A stretch of 27,840 bases of DNA from a virus. The position numbers and the translations under genes are program-made. Positions 15,480 to 23,479 of this stretch are shown in pieces. The notes below the pieces were generated by a model. The model did not search any database. It had not been told where the DNA came from and saw only the letters and a program-made list of their open reading frames with translations. Each line of letters starts with the position of its first letter. Position 1 is the stretch's first letter. The DNA lies in the IMG/VR virus record IMGVR_UViG_3300027896_000175, positions 1-27,840 of that record, one strand, 5' to 3'.

Positions 15480-15959
15480 ATGAGCAAGAAATTCAAACAG
15501 CTAGAGACTGTGTTCGATCTAGAGCCAGGAGACGTCAATGACGAATCGGAGCTTGACCTGACAACTCTGCAAGAAGACCTACGAGAGGTTACTGCGCTGT
15601 CGGACCAGATTGACCTGCAGCTGTCAAACAAGCGTGATGTCCATGACGATGAGATGGACGAGCTCGCACAGATGGCCATACAGGCTCACAAGGATCTACA
15701 GGATCTAGGCATGAACGTTGAGATCCGACATGCCGGGGAGATTTTCACCAGCAGCAGCCAAATGCTCAAGATAGCCGTAGACGCCAAGAATTCCAAGGTG
15801 GACAAGAAACTCAAGATGCTGAAGTTGCAACTGGACAAGCTCAAGCTTGATCGATCAACCAAGCAAGAAGGCCAGGCTGCCCTAGAAGGCACAGCGACCT
15901 TACTTGATAGGAACGAGCTGTTGAAACAGCTGAATGAGATAGACTCAGACGCTAAATAA
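15480..15959 (+). CDS. 16: Small terminase subunit, gp16-like
   Basis: Terminase small subunit: recognises concatemeric phage DNA and stimulates the gp17 motor. The length (159) is close to T4 gp16 (164). The pattern fits: acidic N-terminus (DLEPGDVNDESELDL), a long helical middle with DDEMDELAQMAIQAHKDLQD and AGEIFTSSSQMLKIAVDAKN, then a Lys-rich helix KKLKMLKLQLDKLKLDR, and a short C-terminal element EGTATLLDRNELLKQL, corresponding to the conserved VGSTAELQKLL tail of the family. No HTH or nuclease motif is obvious. Its usual partner gp17 starts 4.9 kb downstream instead of directly after it. The stop codon overlaps the next late promoter box. Confidence 0.72.
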   Translation: MSKKFKQLETVFDLEPGDVNDESELDLTTLQEDLREVTALSDQIDLQLSNKRDVHDDEMDELAQMAIQAHKDLQDLGMNVEIRHAGEIFTSSSQMLKIAVDAKNSKVDKKLKMLKLQLDKLKLDRSTKQEGQAALEGTATLLDRNELLKQLNEIDSDAK

Positions 15960-15961
15960 TC
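15952..15961 (+). promoter_or_regulatory. Late promoter CTAAATAATC overlapping the gp16 stop
   Basis: CTAAATA at 15952-15958 matches the late box; the last bases are also the TAA stop of the small terminase gene. Predicted start near 15964 gives a 21-nt leader with CGGAG at 15969-15973 before the ATG at 15985. Confidence 0.6.
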
Positions 15962-15984
15962 CAAGTATCGGAGCTTCTGGTCAC

Positions 15985-16803
15985 ATGAAATCTTTTAAGG
16001 AATACCTCGCAGAGAGCGCTAGGACGTATGGCTACGTCATTAAGTTGGCAATAGAGCCCACGCCAGAACAGTGTGCAGCGATGGAAAGCTATCTATCGCA
16101 GTTTGGTTTGGTTGAGATGACACCTCCTGAACTGGAACGCGGTGATAACATGGAGTTCGTTGATATACAAAACCTCAAGGTATGGCAGATCAATTTCCTA
16201 ACCAAACAACCCTTGAGCAGCTATATCACCATGGAAGGCCTGCGCGATGTCCTGAACATTGCCGAGAAGCTGATCGTAGTTCGCACAGTGGTAGAACCTG
16301 TGGAGCTAAACGCGGATCGCCACATGACAGAGCTTGGATTTGGCAAGATTGCCACAGAAGATGATCTGAAGCCAGCTCCGAGACTTAGCACTGATAGGCT
16401 CTATCTAGATGTTGAACAACCAGTAACCACAGACATATATGGCGATGCTTACAACAAGCGTTTCCTTGATTATCTAGCAGGCGTCAAGGCCACGAGGCCA
16501 AGCGATGAATACCATCCACCTTCGCCACTATTCAGCTGGTTAGAGATGGACAAGGTCGCGCCTAGAGAGCCTGTGCAGGACATGGCAGATTTCAATGCTC
16601 GCTATGATACTCCTAAGCCGGTGTACAAACCAAGCAGCCAAAATGTAGCGGATCCTACTCCGCGCAGTGGTCTAGGACCAGAAGGCAATTTCGACGACGG
16701 CGCTGCCAATCTCTACGCCTTGATGCAGGATAAAACAGGTAAGCGCGTCAACCTCTCGGCTCCGAGAGCTCCAAACAAAATTAGCATGATGAAGAAAGGC
16801 TGA
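15985..16803 (+). CDS. Probable internal head protein with capsid targeting sequence
   Basis: The N-terminus MKSFKEYLAES closely resembles the T4 capsid targeting sequence of internal proteins (IPIII begins MKTYQEFIAEA). T4 prohead protease gp21 cuts after Glu in L/I-x-E, removing 10 residues; here L8-A9-E10 gives the same site at the same distance. This predicts delivery into the prohead and cleavage after E10. Residues 15-135 form a compact alpha/beta-looking domain (YGYVIKLAIEPTPEQ, LIVVRTVVEP), followed by a Pro/Asp-rich tail with a second basic end (NKISMMKKG). I do not recognise that domain. It lies between the terminase subunits with a late promoter, consistent with head assembly. It could instead be a core or scaffold component. 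Confidence 0.68.
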   Translation: MKSFKEYLAESARTYGYVIKLAIEPTPEQCAAMESYLSQFGLVEMTPPELERGDNMEFVDIQNLKVWQINFLTKQPLSSYITMEGLRDVLNIAEKLIVVRTVVEPVELNADRHMTELGFGKIATEDDLKPAPRLSTDRLYLDVEQPVTTDIYGDAYNKRFLDYLAGVKATRPSDEYHPPSPLFSWLEMDKVAPREPVQDMADFNARYDTPKPVYKPSSQNVADPTPRSGLGPEGNFDDGAANLYALMQDKTGKRVNLSAPRAPNKISMMKKG

Positions 16804-16810
16804 GACGAAC

Positions 16811-19267
16811 ATGGATTTCCACAGCATGATAGGTAAGCTGCGTGCCATAGAGACACTTGGTACACGCGGCAAGTTCGTGGCTGAGGATGCCACTTGCAAC
16901 ATGACCGCCGAAGGCGAGTTTTGCCCGGTGCACGGCATGATGGAATGCGGTATGTACGAAACAGATGGCGCTGCCTGCAATATGACAGCAGAAGGCCAGA
17001 GCTGCCCTGTGCACGGTTTGATGGAGTGTCCGGAATACGGCATGCGTGAGATGGAGATAGATCCTCGCACGCTAACCGTTGACGAGCGAGACCAAGATGT
17101 ATTCGCTGAAACATTGGATGCATGGCGCAGGATGGAAGGCCAGGAACTAGCCGAGGCCGCGGATTACACCAAGATGAGCGATGATGACCTGATCGCTGCA
17201 CTGTTGAAGTTTTGGCCAGACAACGATCCAAAGAAACCAAGTGCGCAAGCTTATAAAGATGCGATCAAAGCCAATCCTTCCTATCGCAAATCAATGGAAG
17301 ATTATCTCGCCAAAGCTGATGCTGCCAAGCCAGTTAGCAGTGCAGCAACTACTGATGACAAGAAGTCAACTGATGCTAAAGCGTCTGGCGACACGGCTAA
17401 GGCAACTGATACAGCAGCTTCAAAAGATAACGCTAAGACCGATGACAAGACGCCTGCATGGGCCAAACCTGGTTATGATCCTGAGAAAGCAGCTGCGCCA
17501 GCTAAGTCATCAGATGCACCAGCTCTTATCACAGTGCCGGATGCAACTGCAACCGCTGCACCTGCGAGTAAGCAAGTACCTGCACCGTCTCCACCTAGCG
17601 GAGTTGGTCCAGGCTCGGGTGTCATGACCGAACCTACCTCATCTGGTGATTCATTTGACAGCATGAGCTTCAATGATGCGTTCAAAGCTGCACGTAAAGC
17701 AGCCGGAGGTGCAGGCGGAGTGTTCATGTGGAAAGGCAAGCCCTATCAAACCAATGTCAAGGGGGAACCAGCCAAGCGTTGGAACGACAAGAGCCTCAAA
17801 CAGGTAGGCAGCGGTTGGGATAGCGCTGCAGGCAAGCAGTATATCAAGAGCTTAAAGGAAGGAAATCTGATGTCTGATCGAGATAGCGATCTCAGAGCCA
17901 TACTAGATATTGTCCAAGAGTGGAACGTCAAGAATCGGCTAGTCAGCGAAGATTATGATGCCATGGGAAATTATTTCCCCGGCAATGATGATATCCAAGG
18001 CGACACTGTGGCACCAGCAGCAGCACCGGCTGCAGCACCAGCAGCAGCACCAGCAGCAGCACCAGCTGCAGCAGTTGCAGCACCTGCGGCGGCCAGCACA
18101 CAGAAGCAGATGGTTGATCCAAAGATGGCAATGCCTGCAGGCCAGGATAAGAGCAATGATACTGGCGGGGTCATGACTGGTAAAAAGACATTCAAACCAA
18201 AACCAGGCAGCCCCTTATTTGATCCCAACGATCCTGATGCTGAATACGAGATGATACCCAATCAAGCCAATCAAGCTGGGATGTCTGACCTGATGCAAAG
18301 GTATCGCAAAGTTCCCAAGGCTGGCGGGACAAAAACCTATCAACCAGTGCAAAATCCCAACGATGCTTACACTGCTCCTCCTGAACAGCCAGCTGCACCA
18401 GCCGCGAGCACACCGCCCGCTGGTGGTGCCAGTAGCGGAAGCTTCAAAGACGCGTTTGCGAAAGCACGCAAGGCAGCTGGTGGCGGCCAGGGTGTCTTCA
18501 CATGGAATGGCAAGCAATACCAGACCAACATCAAGGGCGAGCCATACATGCCGATAAGCAAACTGAAACCAGTTAGCATCAGCGAAGAAGATGCCGTAGA
18601 AGAAGATGCACCGTTGAATCCACCACCATTCACAGGACTTGGTGCCACTAATAATGGACCAGAGGAATGGGGCATGGTTGTGACAGGAGGTACTCCGGTG
18701 AATTATTTTGAAGAGAACGAAGAAGAACTCGCGGAAGGCTTGACCATCAACACCACGCGCGACATGCGCGATGGCAAGGTGACTAAGACCCTGAACATCA
18801 ATGCTACCGATGAGGATGCCGAATCGCTAGCATCACTACTGCGCAATGCAGGCATGGGATTTGAGGTTGCAGCACAACAGTCTGCTGTGCAGGTTCCTAT
18901 AATAGCAACGATGGAAAATGCCGATCACGATCACGGGCATGATGAGAAGTCGGAGGCCGGTGAACCGTTAGACGTCCACGATTACGTGTGGGATGGCCCT
19001 CATATCAACCAACGCTTCGGTAAGATCGGTGACAACACATTGATGGCAGAACAGCGTGCAGGTGAACTGTTCAAATCGCTGAGCGAGGATTACGCCAATT
19101 ATCTAACAGAAGCTGAGCTTGAACCAAGCAATGCTGGATTTGACAGTCCATTGACGGCGAATAACCGCGATGCTTTTGACAAGGACCCTTTCGTGGACGA
19201 GACGCCTGTCGATGACGGTAGCCGCAGCCCACTGAGCACAGTCAAGCGTCAAGATGTGATGAACTGA
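16811..19267 (+). CDS. Large repeat-rich probable head or scaffold protein (818 aa)
   Basis: Unrecognised as a whole, but clearly modular. Residues 29-46 and 56-73 are tandem copies of C-x8-C-x2-H-x4-C (CNMTAEG..CPVHG.MEC), a possible metal site. Residues 286-320 and 544-578 are two copies of a 35-residue module ending FxWxGKxYQTN(V/I)KGEP. Residues 401-428 are Ala/Pro repeats, and 175-280 and 505-545 are Ala/Pro/Asp-rich linkers. A further module at 643-680 reads GLTINTTRD...KTLNINATDEDAE. Several L/I-x-E sites (ELAE at 112-115, ELAE at 639-642, YLTE at 764-767) could be cut by a gp21-type prohead protease. Acidic, no membrane segment or signal peptide. Starts 7 nt after the capsid-targeted protein gene. 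Scaffold, internal or decoration protein are all possible. Confidence 0.8.
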   Translation: MDFHSMIGKLRAIETLGTRGKFVAEDATCNMTAEGEFCPVHGMMECGMYETDGAACNMTAEGQSCPVHGLMECPEYGMREMEIDPRTLTVDERDQDVFAETLDAWRRMEGQELAEAADYTKMSDDDLIAALLKFWPDNDPKKPSAQAYKDAIKANPSYRKSMEDYLAKADAAKPVSSAATTDDKKSTDAKASGDTAKATDTAASKDNAKTDDKTPAWAKPGYDPEKAAAPAKSSDAPALITVPDATATAAPASKQVPAPSPPSGVGPGSGVMTEPTSSGDSFDSMSFNDAFKAARKAAGGAGGVFMWKGKPYQTNVKGEPAKRWNDKSLKQVGSGWDSAAGKQYIKSLKEGNLMSDRDSDLRAILDIVQEWNVKNRLVSEDYDAMGNYFPGNDDIQGDTVAPAAAPAAAPAAAPAAAPAAAVAAPAAASTQKQMVDPKMAMPAGQDKSNDTGGVMTGKKTFKPKPGSPLFDPNDPDAEYEMIPNQANQAGMSDLMQRYRKVPKAGGTKTYQPVQNPNDAYTAPPEQPAAPAASTPPAGGASSGSFKDAFAKARKAAGGGQGVFTWNGKQYQTNIKGEPYMPISKLKPVSISEEDAVEEDAPLNPPPFTGLGATNNGPEEWGMVVTGGTPVNYFEENEEELAEGLTINTTRDMRDGKVTKTLNINATDEDAESLASLLRNAGMGFEVAAQQSAVQVPIIATMENADHDHGHDEKSEAGEPLDVHDYVWDGPHINQRFGKIGDNTLMAEQRAGELFKSLSEDYANYLTEAELEPSNAGFDSPLTANNRDAFDKDPFVDETPVDDGSRSPLSTVKRQDVMN
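16895..17029 (+). repeat. Tandem Cys/His repeat in the 818-aa protein
   Basis: Two copies (16895-16948 and 16976-17029) encode C-x8-C-x2-H-x4-C units, 27 residues apart. At protein level 14 of 18 positions are the same. The DNA copies differ at many third positions, so the duplication is old and the protein sequence is under selection. Confidence 0.85.
17666..17770 (+). repeat. FxWxGKxYxT module, copy 1
   Basis: Encodes residues 286-320 of the 818-aa protein (SFNDAFKAARKAAGG...FMWKGKPYQTNVKGEP). The second copy is at 18440-18544; 24 or more of 35 residues are the same while codons differ. Similar AF..AR...G...F.W.GK.Y.T segments recur in proteins of unrelated phages; their role is not established to my knowledge. 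Confidence 0.85.
18011..18094 (+). repeat. Ala/Pro low-complexity repeat
   Basis: GCA/CCA/GCT-rich repeat encoding an AP-AAA unit about six times (residues 401-428). It acts as a flexible or extended linker and is prone to length change by slippage. Confidence 0.85.
18440..18544 (+). repeat. FxWxGKxYxT module, copy 2
   Basis: Encodes residues 544-578 of the 818-aa protein (SFKDAFAKARKAAGG...FTWNGKQYQTNIKGEP), paired with the copy at 17666-17770. Confidence 0.85.
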
Positions 19268-19288
19268 TCACCGACATCGGAGAATGGC

Positions 19289-20311
19289 ATGTATACCAAA
19301 GATCAATGGAATGATCTCAGAGATCTTTGGTTGCAAGCACTCGATCGCACTAACACAGATGCATGGTTCCGAGATAATGTGTGGCCTGTGATCCAACAGG
19401 GTTATTATGCTGGTACTCTCACAAGAGAGTTGCTGCAGAAGGCACTGGCGATCGGCACGCAATCTCAAAATTCATCGCCTAGCCAACTCGACGATTTGCC
19501 TCCGTTACCGCCGTTGCCTGGCAGCCAACCCGCAGGGGCCGGGTCATCACGTCCAGATGACATGCTATCCAAGCTAGGTGATGCTCCGCAGCCAAGTCCA
19601 GGATATAAATCACCAGGTGAGAGGGGAGAAGATCCGTCCACATGGAAGATTAAATTAGATGATTGGTCATATGATCCGCAGAAGGTATACAATAAGGTGA
19701 AATCTGACCTATTCAACGGTGACTTACCAGACATCCCAGTATCTTTTGGGACGAGCACAGGATACGCAGATACCAGTTTTCGGATGCAGTGTCCCGAAAA
19801 TGTGAAATCTGATTCTGATTGCAAAGCTATCTTAGATACTTTGCATATCACCATGACGGATATCTCGGAATTAGAGCACGATACGAAATGGCATGCTAAT
19901 CTCTTGTCTTCGATAGTCCACGAAGCCTGCCACGTGTGGATGATCTCGCATGGTTTCCCACTGGAAGGACATGGTCCGAATTTCCGTAAATTGCTCTACA
20001 GCATCGCGCAGAAGACTGGCATGGACTACAACATCATGCTAGGCGATTATCAACCAGACATGCAGGAGAATGCAATGGACATGCGAGGATTGATCGGCAT
20101 CGTTGAACAACTGACTCAACGCATGAACGAAGACGACGAACAAAATGATACCGGCGCAGTACCGCAAAAGAACAACGCTGCATCAACGGCAAAAGATGAT
20201 CCGCTGGCCGATCTGCGCGGCGAAGACGGTCTCATAACCGTGCACACGCATGAATTTCCCACAGGCGAAGACATCGCAAAACGCATCGCCGCAGCGACTC
20301 CGGTGGCATGA
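19289..20311 (+). CDS. SprT-like zinc metallopeptidase, copy 1 (340 aa)
   Basis: Zinc peptidase of the SprT/Spartan type, judged from H211-E212-x2-H215 (IVHEACHVW) with a third ligand H228 in LEGHGPNFRKLL, the HExxH...H..xF layout of that family. The upstream strand FNGDLPDIPVSFG at 142-154 corresponds to the F...LP...V.. start of SprT domains. The first ~60 residues are a separate helical region, then a Pro/Gly-rich linker (70-120), the catalytic domain (about 125-255), and a charged C-terminal tail. The ATG at 19289 has CGGAGA at 19278-19283; an ATG at 19284 is out of frame. It stands next to a second SprT-like gene between the terminase genes, so proteolysis during head maturation or packaging is possible, but unproven. 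Confidence 0.8.
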   Translation: MYTKDQWNDLRDLWLQALDRTNTDAWFRDNVWPVIQQGYYAGTLTRELLQKALAIGTQSQNSSPSQLDDLPPLPPLPGSQPAGAGSSRPDDMLSKLGDAPQPSPGYKSPGERGEDPSTWKIKLDDWSYDPQKVYNKVKSDLFNGDLPDIPVSFGTSTGYADTSFRMQCPENVKSDSDCKAILDTLHITMTDISELEHDTKWHANLLSSIVHEACHVWMISHGFPLEGHGPNFRKLLYSIAQKTGMDYNIMLGDYQPDMQENAMDMRGLIGIVEQLTQRMNEDDEQNDTGAVPQKNNAASTAKDDPLADLRGEDGLITVHTHEFPTGEDIAKRIAAATPVA

Positions 20312-20823
20312 TCATGGAACATGATTTTGGGCCATCCTTGGTGACACTCCGGGAAGATGACATAGCGCATCCAGACAAGCCTGTTCAGGTATCTGATATA
20401 AAGCAACGATATCAACAGTTCAACGCCAAGTATTTCAACAATAGACTCCCTGAGGTGCTGATCAATTTTGCCGCGTTGCCAGGCGAAGTTGGTGCAATGA
20501 CACATTATCAGGCCACCAAACAAGGCAATCAAGGTCACGTGGATCCTCGTTCGATTCGTATAGATATCAATAACATGTTCAAGAGCCCACGAGTGCATTA
20601 TGGCACAAAGGGCAGCGTTTGGAGCATACTCTTGCATGAGATGACCCACATCCTCATGGGAGTTAGTGGCTTAGTAGACGAGCATCACGGACCTCGTTTC
20701 AAGTCAGAACTACAGAGACTCAGTCCGTTGACTGGTTACAGTTATGATGACCTCATGGGCAAGATACAGGCTCGAGAATCTGAGGTAATCAGTCGAATGC
20801 GAACACTGGCCGGCATAGGATAG
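20308..20823 (+). CDS. SprT-like zinc metallopeptidase, copy 2 (171 aa)
   Basis: Compact SprT-like domain: YQQFNAKYFNNRLPEVLINF at 35-54 is the typical N-terminal helix and strand (F...YF...LP...), followed by H110-E111-x2-H114 (LLHEMTHILM) and the third zinc ligand in DEHHGPRFKSEL (H126 or H127). It resembles the 340-residue neighbour in the catalytic region but lacks its N-terminal and C-terminal extensions. The start codon overlaps the upstream stop by 4 nt (ATGA), so the two are translationally coupled; a second in-frame ATG at 20314 is possible. SprT/Spartan relatives degrade DNA-bound or crosslinked proteins, which would suit clearing DNA ahead of packaging (inference). Confidence 0.82.
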   Translation: MIMEHDFGPSLVTLREDDIAHPDKPVQVSDIKQRYQQFNAKYFNNRLPEVLINFAALPGEVGAMTHYQATKQGNQGHVDPRSIRIDINNMFKSPRVHYGTKGSVWSILLHEMTHILMGVSGLVDEHHGPRFKSELQRLSPLTGYSYDDLMGKIQARESEVISRMRTLAGIG

Positions 20824-20824
20824 G

Positions 20825-20841
20825 CTAAGTACCGCTGGGAG
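20825..20841 (+). promoter_or_regulatory. Weak late-type box CTAAGTA and ribosome site before gp17
   Basis: CTAAGTA at 20825-20831 differs from the other late boxes by one base and is followed by GGGAG at 20837-20841, 10 nt before the ATG at 20852. A separate start for the large terminase gene is plausible but less sure than the other boxes. Confidence 0.35.
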
Positions 20842-20851
20842 ATATCCAGTA

Positions 20852-22435
20852 ATGGCCAAGAACGATGTCGATTTCAAACTAGTTAAAGCCGCTGGCGAAC
20901 GTGTGTCATACACACCGCACCAGATACGCGAGATAGCCAGATGCTCCAAAGATCCACTGTATTTCATGGAGAATTACATGAAGATACAGCATCCGGTCCG
21001 CGGACGCATGCCATTCGAAGCATATGAATACCAGAAGAGATTGGTGCATGCCTATTGGAAGAATAATAGTATCATAGCACTGCTACCAAGGCAGAGTGGC
21101 AAGACAACCACGGCCGCAGGTTATCTGCTTTGGTATACCATGTTCAACCTCGACGTCACGGTTTTGATAGCTGCTAATAAATTCCGTGCTGCCAACGAGA
21201 TCATGGATAGGATCAAATTCGCCTATGAGGAACTTCCTGATTTCATACGAGCAGGTGTCAGCACCTATAACGTCCAGGATGTGAAATTCGATAACGGTTC
21301 GCGTATCAAGGCTACAACTACGACTCCAGACAGTGGACGCGGCATGAGTATCTCACTGCTGTATCTAGACGAGTTCGCGTTCGTTAAACCGAGGATAGCA
21401 GAAGAGTTCTGGACTGCCATGGCGCCGACTCTGGCCACGGGCGGCAAGTGCATCATCACAAGCACTCCAAACAGCGATGAGGACAAGTTCGCTGAGATTT
21501 GGAATGGTGCCAATAGGATAACTGACGATTACGGCAATGAGCATCCAGATGGCATCGGCGTCAATGGCTTCAAAGCTTTCAGCGCACACTACAGTGAAGT
21601 GCCTGGCCGAGATGAAGCTTGGGCGATCAGAGAAAGCGCCAAGATCGGCGCTGATCGATTCAGACGAGAATATGGTTGCGAATTCATCACGGCTGATGAG
21701 ACACTGATCAATGCCGCGACACTGATAACGCTTGAGGGAGTTGATCCGGTTTTCAAGACAGGTCAGATCAGATGGTATGAGGAGATCAAGCCCAATAAAA
21801 CCTATCTCGTGGCGTTGGATCCCAGTGCTGGTGTAGGCCAGGACTACAGCGCTATACAAGTCTTTGCCATGCCAGACATGTGCCAGGTAGCAGAATGGAC
21901 ACACAATCGCACGCCTATAGCACAGCAGGTCAGGGTGCTGCAAGGCATCCTCAAACATCTGCATGATGAGATGCGCAAATCGCCTAGTCAACGCGGCGAA
22001 CCTGATATCTATTTCACCTTAGAAAACAACAGCTGGGGAGAAGCAGCACTGGTTTCCATAGATGAGATCGGCGAGGAGAATTTCCAAGGCCAGTTCTTGC
22101 ATGAACCAAGGGTCAGAGGGATGCCGCGCCCACGCAAAGGCATGAACACCAACATGCGAACCAAGGCACTGGCATGCATGAAACTCAAGAGCCTCGTGGA
22201 ATCGCGGAAGATAAAACTATCAAGCCGCAATCTAGTGAGGCAAATCAAGTTTTTCGTGGCCAAAGGCAACAGTTTCGCAGCTAAGCCCGGAGAGAACGAC
22301 GACTGCGTGATGGCAACCATCCTGATAGTGCGAATGATGCAAGTCGCGGCTACCTGGGATGAGGCATACAGTGACCTCATGAAAGATGTACACGACCACG
22401 ATGTTGAGCCGTTGCCTATTAGCTTTGGATTCTGA
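20852..22435 (+). CDS. 17: Large terminase subunit, gp17-like
   Basis: ATP-driven DNA packaging motor with headful nuclease. All key motifs are visible: adenine-binding YEYQKRLV near 58-65, Walker A PRQSGKTT at 79-86, Walker B LLYLDEF at 169-175 with catalytic E174, coupling motif TSTPN at 203-207, and nuclease residues D323 (VALDPSAG), E391 (TLENNSWGEA) and D483-D484 (GENDDCVMA). Length 527 is shorter than T4 gp17 (610) but within family range. It docks on the portal during packaging. Initiates 28 nt after the SprT-like gene, with GGGAG upstream. A late box for the next gene overlaps its stop codon. The small subunit gene is 4.9 kb upstream, an unusual separation for T4-like phages. Confidence 0.96.
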   Translation: MAKNDVDFKLVKAAGERVSYTPHQIREIARCSKDPLYFMENYMKIQHPVRGRMPFEAYEYQKRLVHAYWKNNSIIALLPRQSGKTTTAAGYLLWYTMFNLDVTVLIAANKFRAANEIMDRIKFAYEELPDFIRAGVSTYNVQDVKFDNGSRIKATTTTPDSGRGMSISLLYLDEFAFVKPRIAEEFWTAMAPTLATGGKCIITSTPNSDEDKFAEIWNGANRITDDYGNEHPDGIGVNGFKAFSAHYSEVPGRDEAWAIRESAKIGADRFRREYGCEFITADETLINAATLITLEGVDPVFKTGQIRWYEEIKPNKTYLVALDPSAGVGQDYSAIQVFAMPDMCQVAEWTHNRTPIAQQVRVLQGILKHLHDEMRKSPSQRGEPDIYFTLENNSWGEAALVSIDEIGEENFQGQFLHEPRVRGMPRPRKGMNTNMRTKALACMKLKSLVESRKIKLSSRNLVRQIKFFVAKGNSFAAKPGENDDCVMATILIVRMMQVAATWDEAYSDLMKDVHDHDVEPLPISFGF

Positions 22436-22443
22436 TAAATATC
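22434..22443 (+). promoter_or_regulatory. Late promoter GATAAATATC, 5 nt before ATG
   Basis: ATAAATA at 22435-22441 overlaps the end of the gp17 gene and ends 5 nt before the ATG at 22447 (TCAAC between). As at 12833, transcription would start on the ATG, and no Shine-Dalgarno is present. Confidence 0.65.
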
Positions 22444-22446
22444 AAC

Positions 22447-23478
22447 ATGTCGCACAACTGGAACAGCATCACAGACAAGCTTTTTGGCATCCTAAAGGGG
22501 CGAGGTTATCGCTTACAGATGTATACCAAATCAGGCGCCAAGACCTTGGATCCGCATGAGGCAACTAGATTCTTTGCCACTGTGCCTAGCAAGAGTGACG
22601 ATCTGGATACTTTCAACATACTGGTGAGCCTCCACAACGAGGATAGCAGCAGCCATGTTGATATCAAGACTCCGACATTGCCGGATGACCGCGATTTCCA
22701 GCAGGTGGTAGATCTCAAGAACAGCATACAACGCAATCTCGGGGACCTGGAAGGACTCAGTGTCGATTGGTACAAGTTTGATCATGACATAGATCTCAGG
22801 GATGATGTGGTCAATAACATCAGCGAGAGCAAGGACATAAGCAAACCATATGGCAGCACCAAGAGCAGCTATCAGAACATTGGATCAAGCAAGCTGATCA
22901 TACGCCACACTGATCCAGTCAATGAAGACAAGCAAGGCAGTCGTTGGAGACACATCCGCAACATCTTCATTGAAACCAAATTGGGCGAGCGCTTCAACTA
23001 TCCATATCCACACATCGCAGGGGCTCGTGCCATGGCAAGGCATTTGGCCAATGCTGGTCGATTCTCCGATCCGACTGCGCGGGCGATAATCAAGATGAGT
23101 GAGGATTACATCAAGCTCAAACAAGCCAACCGCGTGATGAGGAATACACCAGACTCTGATCATGCGCATATAGTAAAGCAGGCGCTGCACCGGCTCGGCA
23201 AGGACAGCAAGAGATTGGCTGGTAGCCGAGGATATGCCAAGGGAATCAAACAACTAGCCAACATGACATCCGATCTAGATGTCAACAAAGTGCTTGAGCT
23301 GCGTGATAGCCTAGCTGAAGGTTGTGGATGTGATAAAAGCGATCAGGACACTATGCAAGCGCTGAACACGGCTGCAAAATACATCTTAGTGTTGAAACCA
23401 CAGGATGTCGAAGTATCGCACGATGACGATTTGGATCTATCGCGCCTCGAAGAGTTGGCTGGAATCACAGCTCTCTAA
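22447..23478 (+). CDS. Uncharacterised phage protein (343 aa)
   Basis: I do not recognise a named family, though the central block IRNIFIETKLGERFNYPY followed by HIAGARAMARHLANAG (about residues 175-210) looks like a motif kept under selection and is of a type seen in other T4-like phages. The N-terminal ~110 residues look alpha/beta (YRLQMYTKSG, FNILVSLHNED), the C-terminal third is helical with AALNTAAKYILVL-type segments and a CGCD motif. It ends in ELAGI(T), a short tail also seen at the end of the 171-residue SprT-like protein (TLAGIG). No signal peptide or membrane segment. It follows the large terminase and has its own late-type promoter, so it is probably a late, virion or packaging-related protein. 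Translation may begin on a leaderless mRNA. Confidence 0.72.
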   Translation: MSHNWNSITDKLFGILKGRGYRLQMYTKSGAKTLDPHEATRFFATVPSKSDDLDTFNILVSLHNEDSSSHVDIKTPTLPDDRDFQQVVDLKNSIQRNLGDLEGLSVDWYKFDHDIDLRDDVVNNISESKDISKPYGSTKSSYQNIGSSKLIIRHTDPVNEDKQGSRWRHIRNIFIETKLGERFNYPYPHIAGARAMARHLANAGRFSDPTARAIIKMSEDYIKLKQANRVMRNTPDSDHAHIVKQALHRLGKDSKRLAGSRGYAKGIKQLANMTSDLDVNKVLELRDSLAEGCGCDKSDQDTMQALNTAAKYILVLKPQDVEVSHDDDLDLSRLEELAGITAL

Positions 23479-23479
23479 C

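Noticed and set aside
18011-18094. GCA/CCA repeat as a CRISPR or DNA-level regulatory repeat
   Set aside because: The period is that of Ala/Pro codons in a long coding frame, with no spacers.
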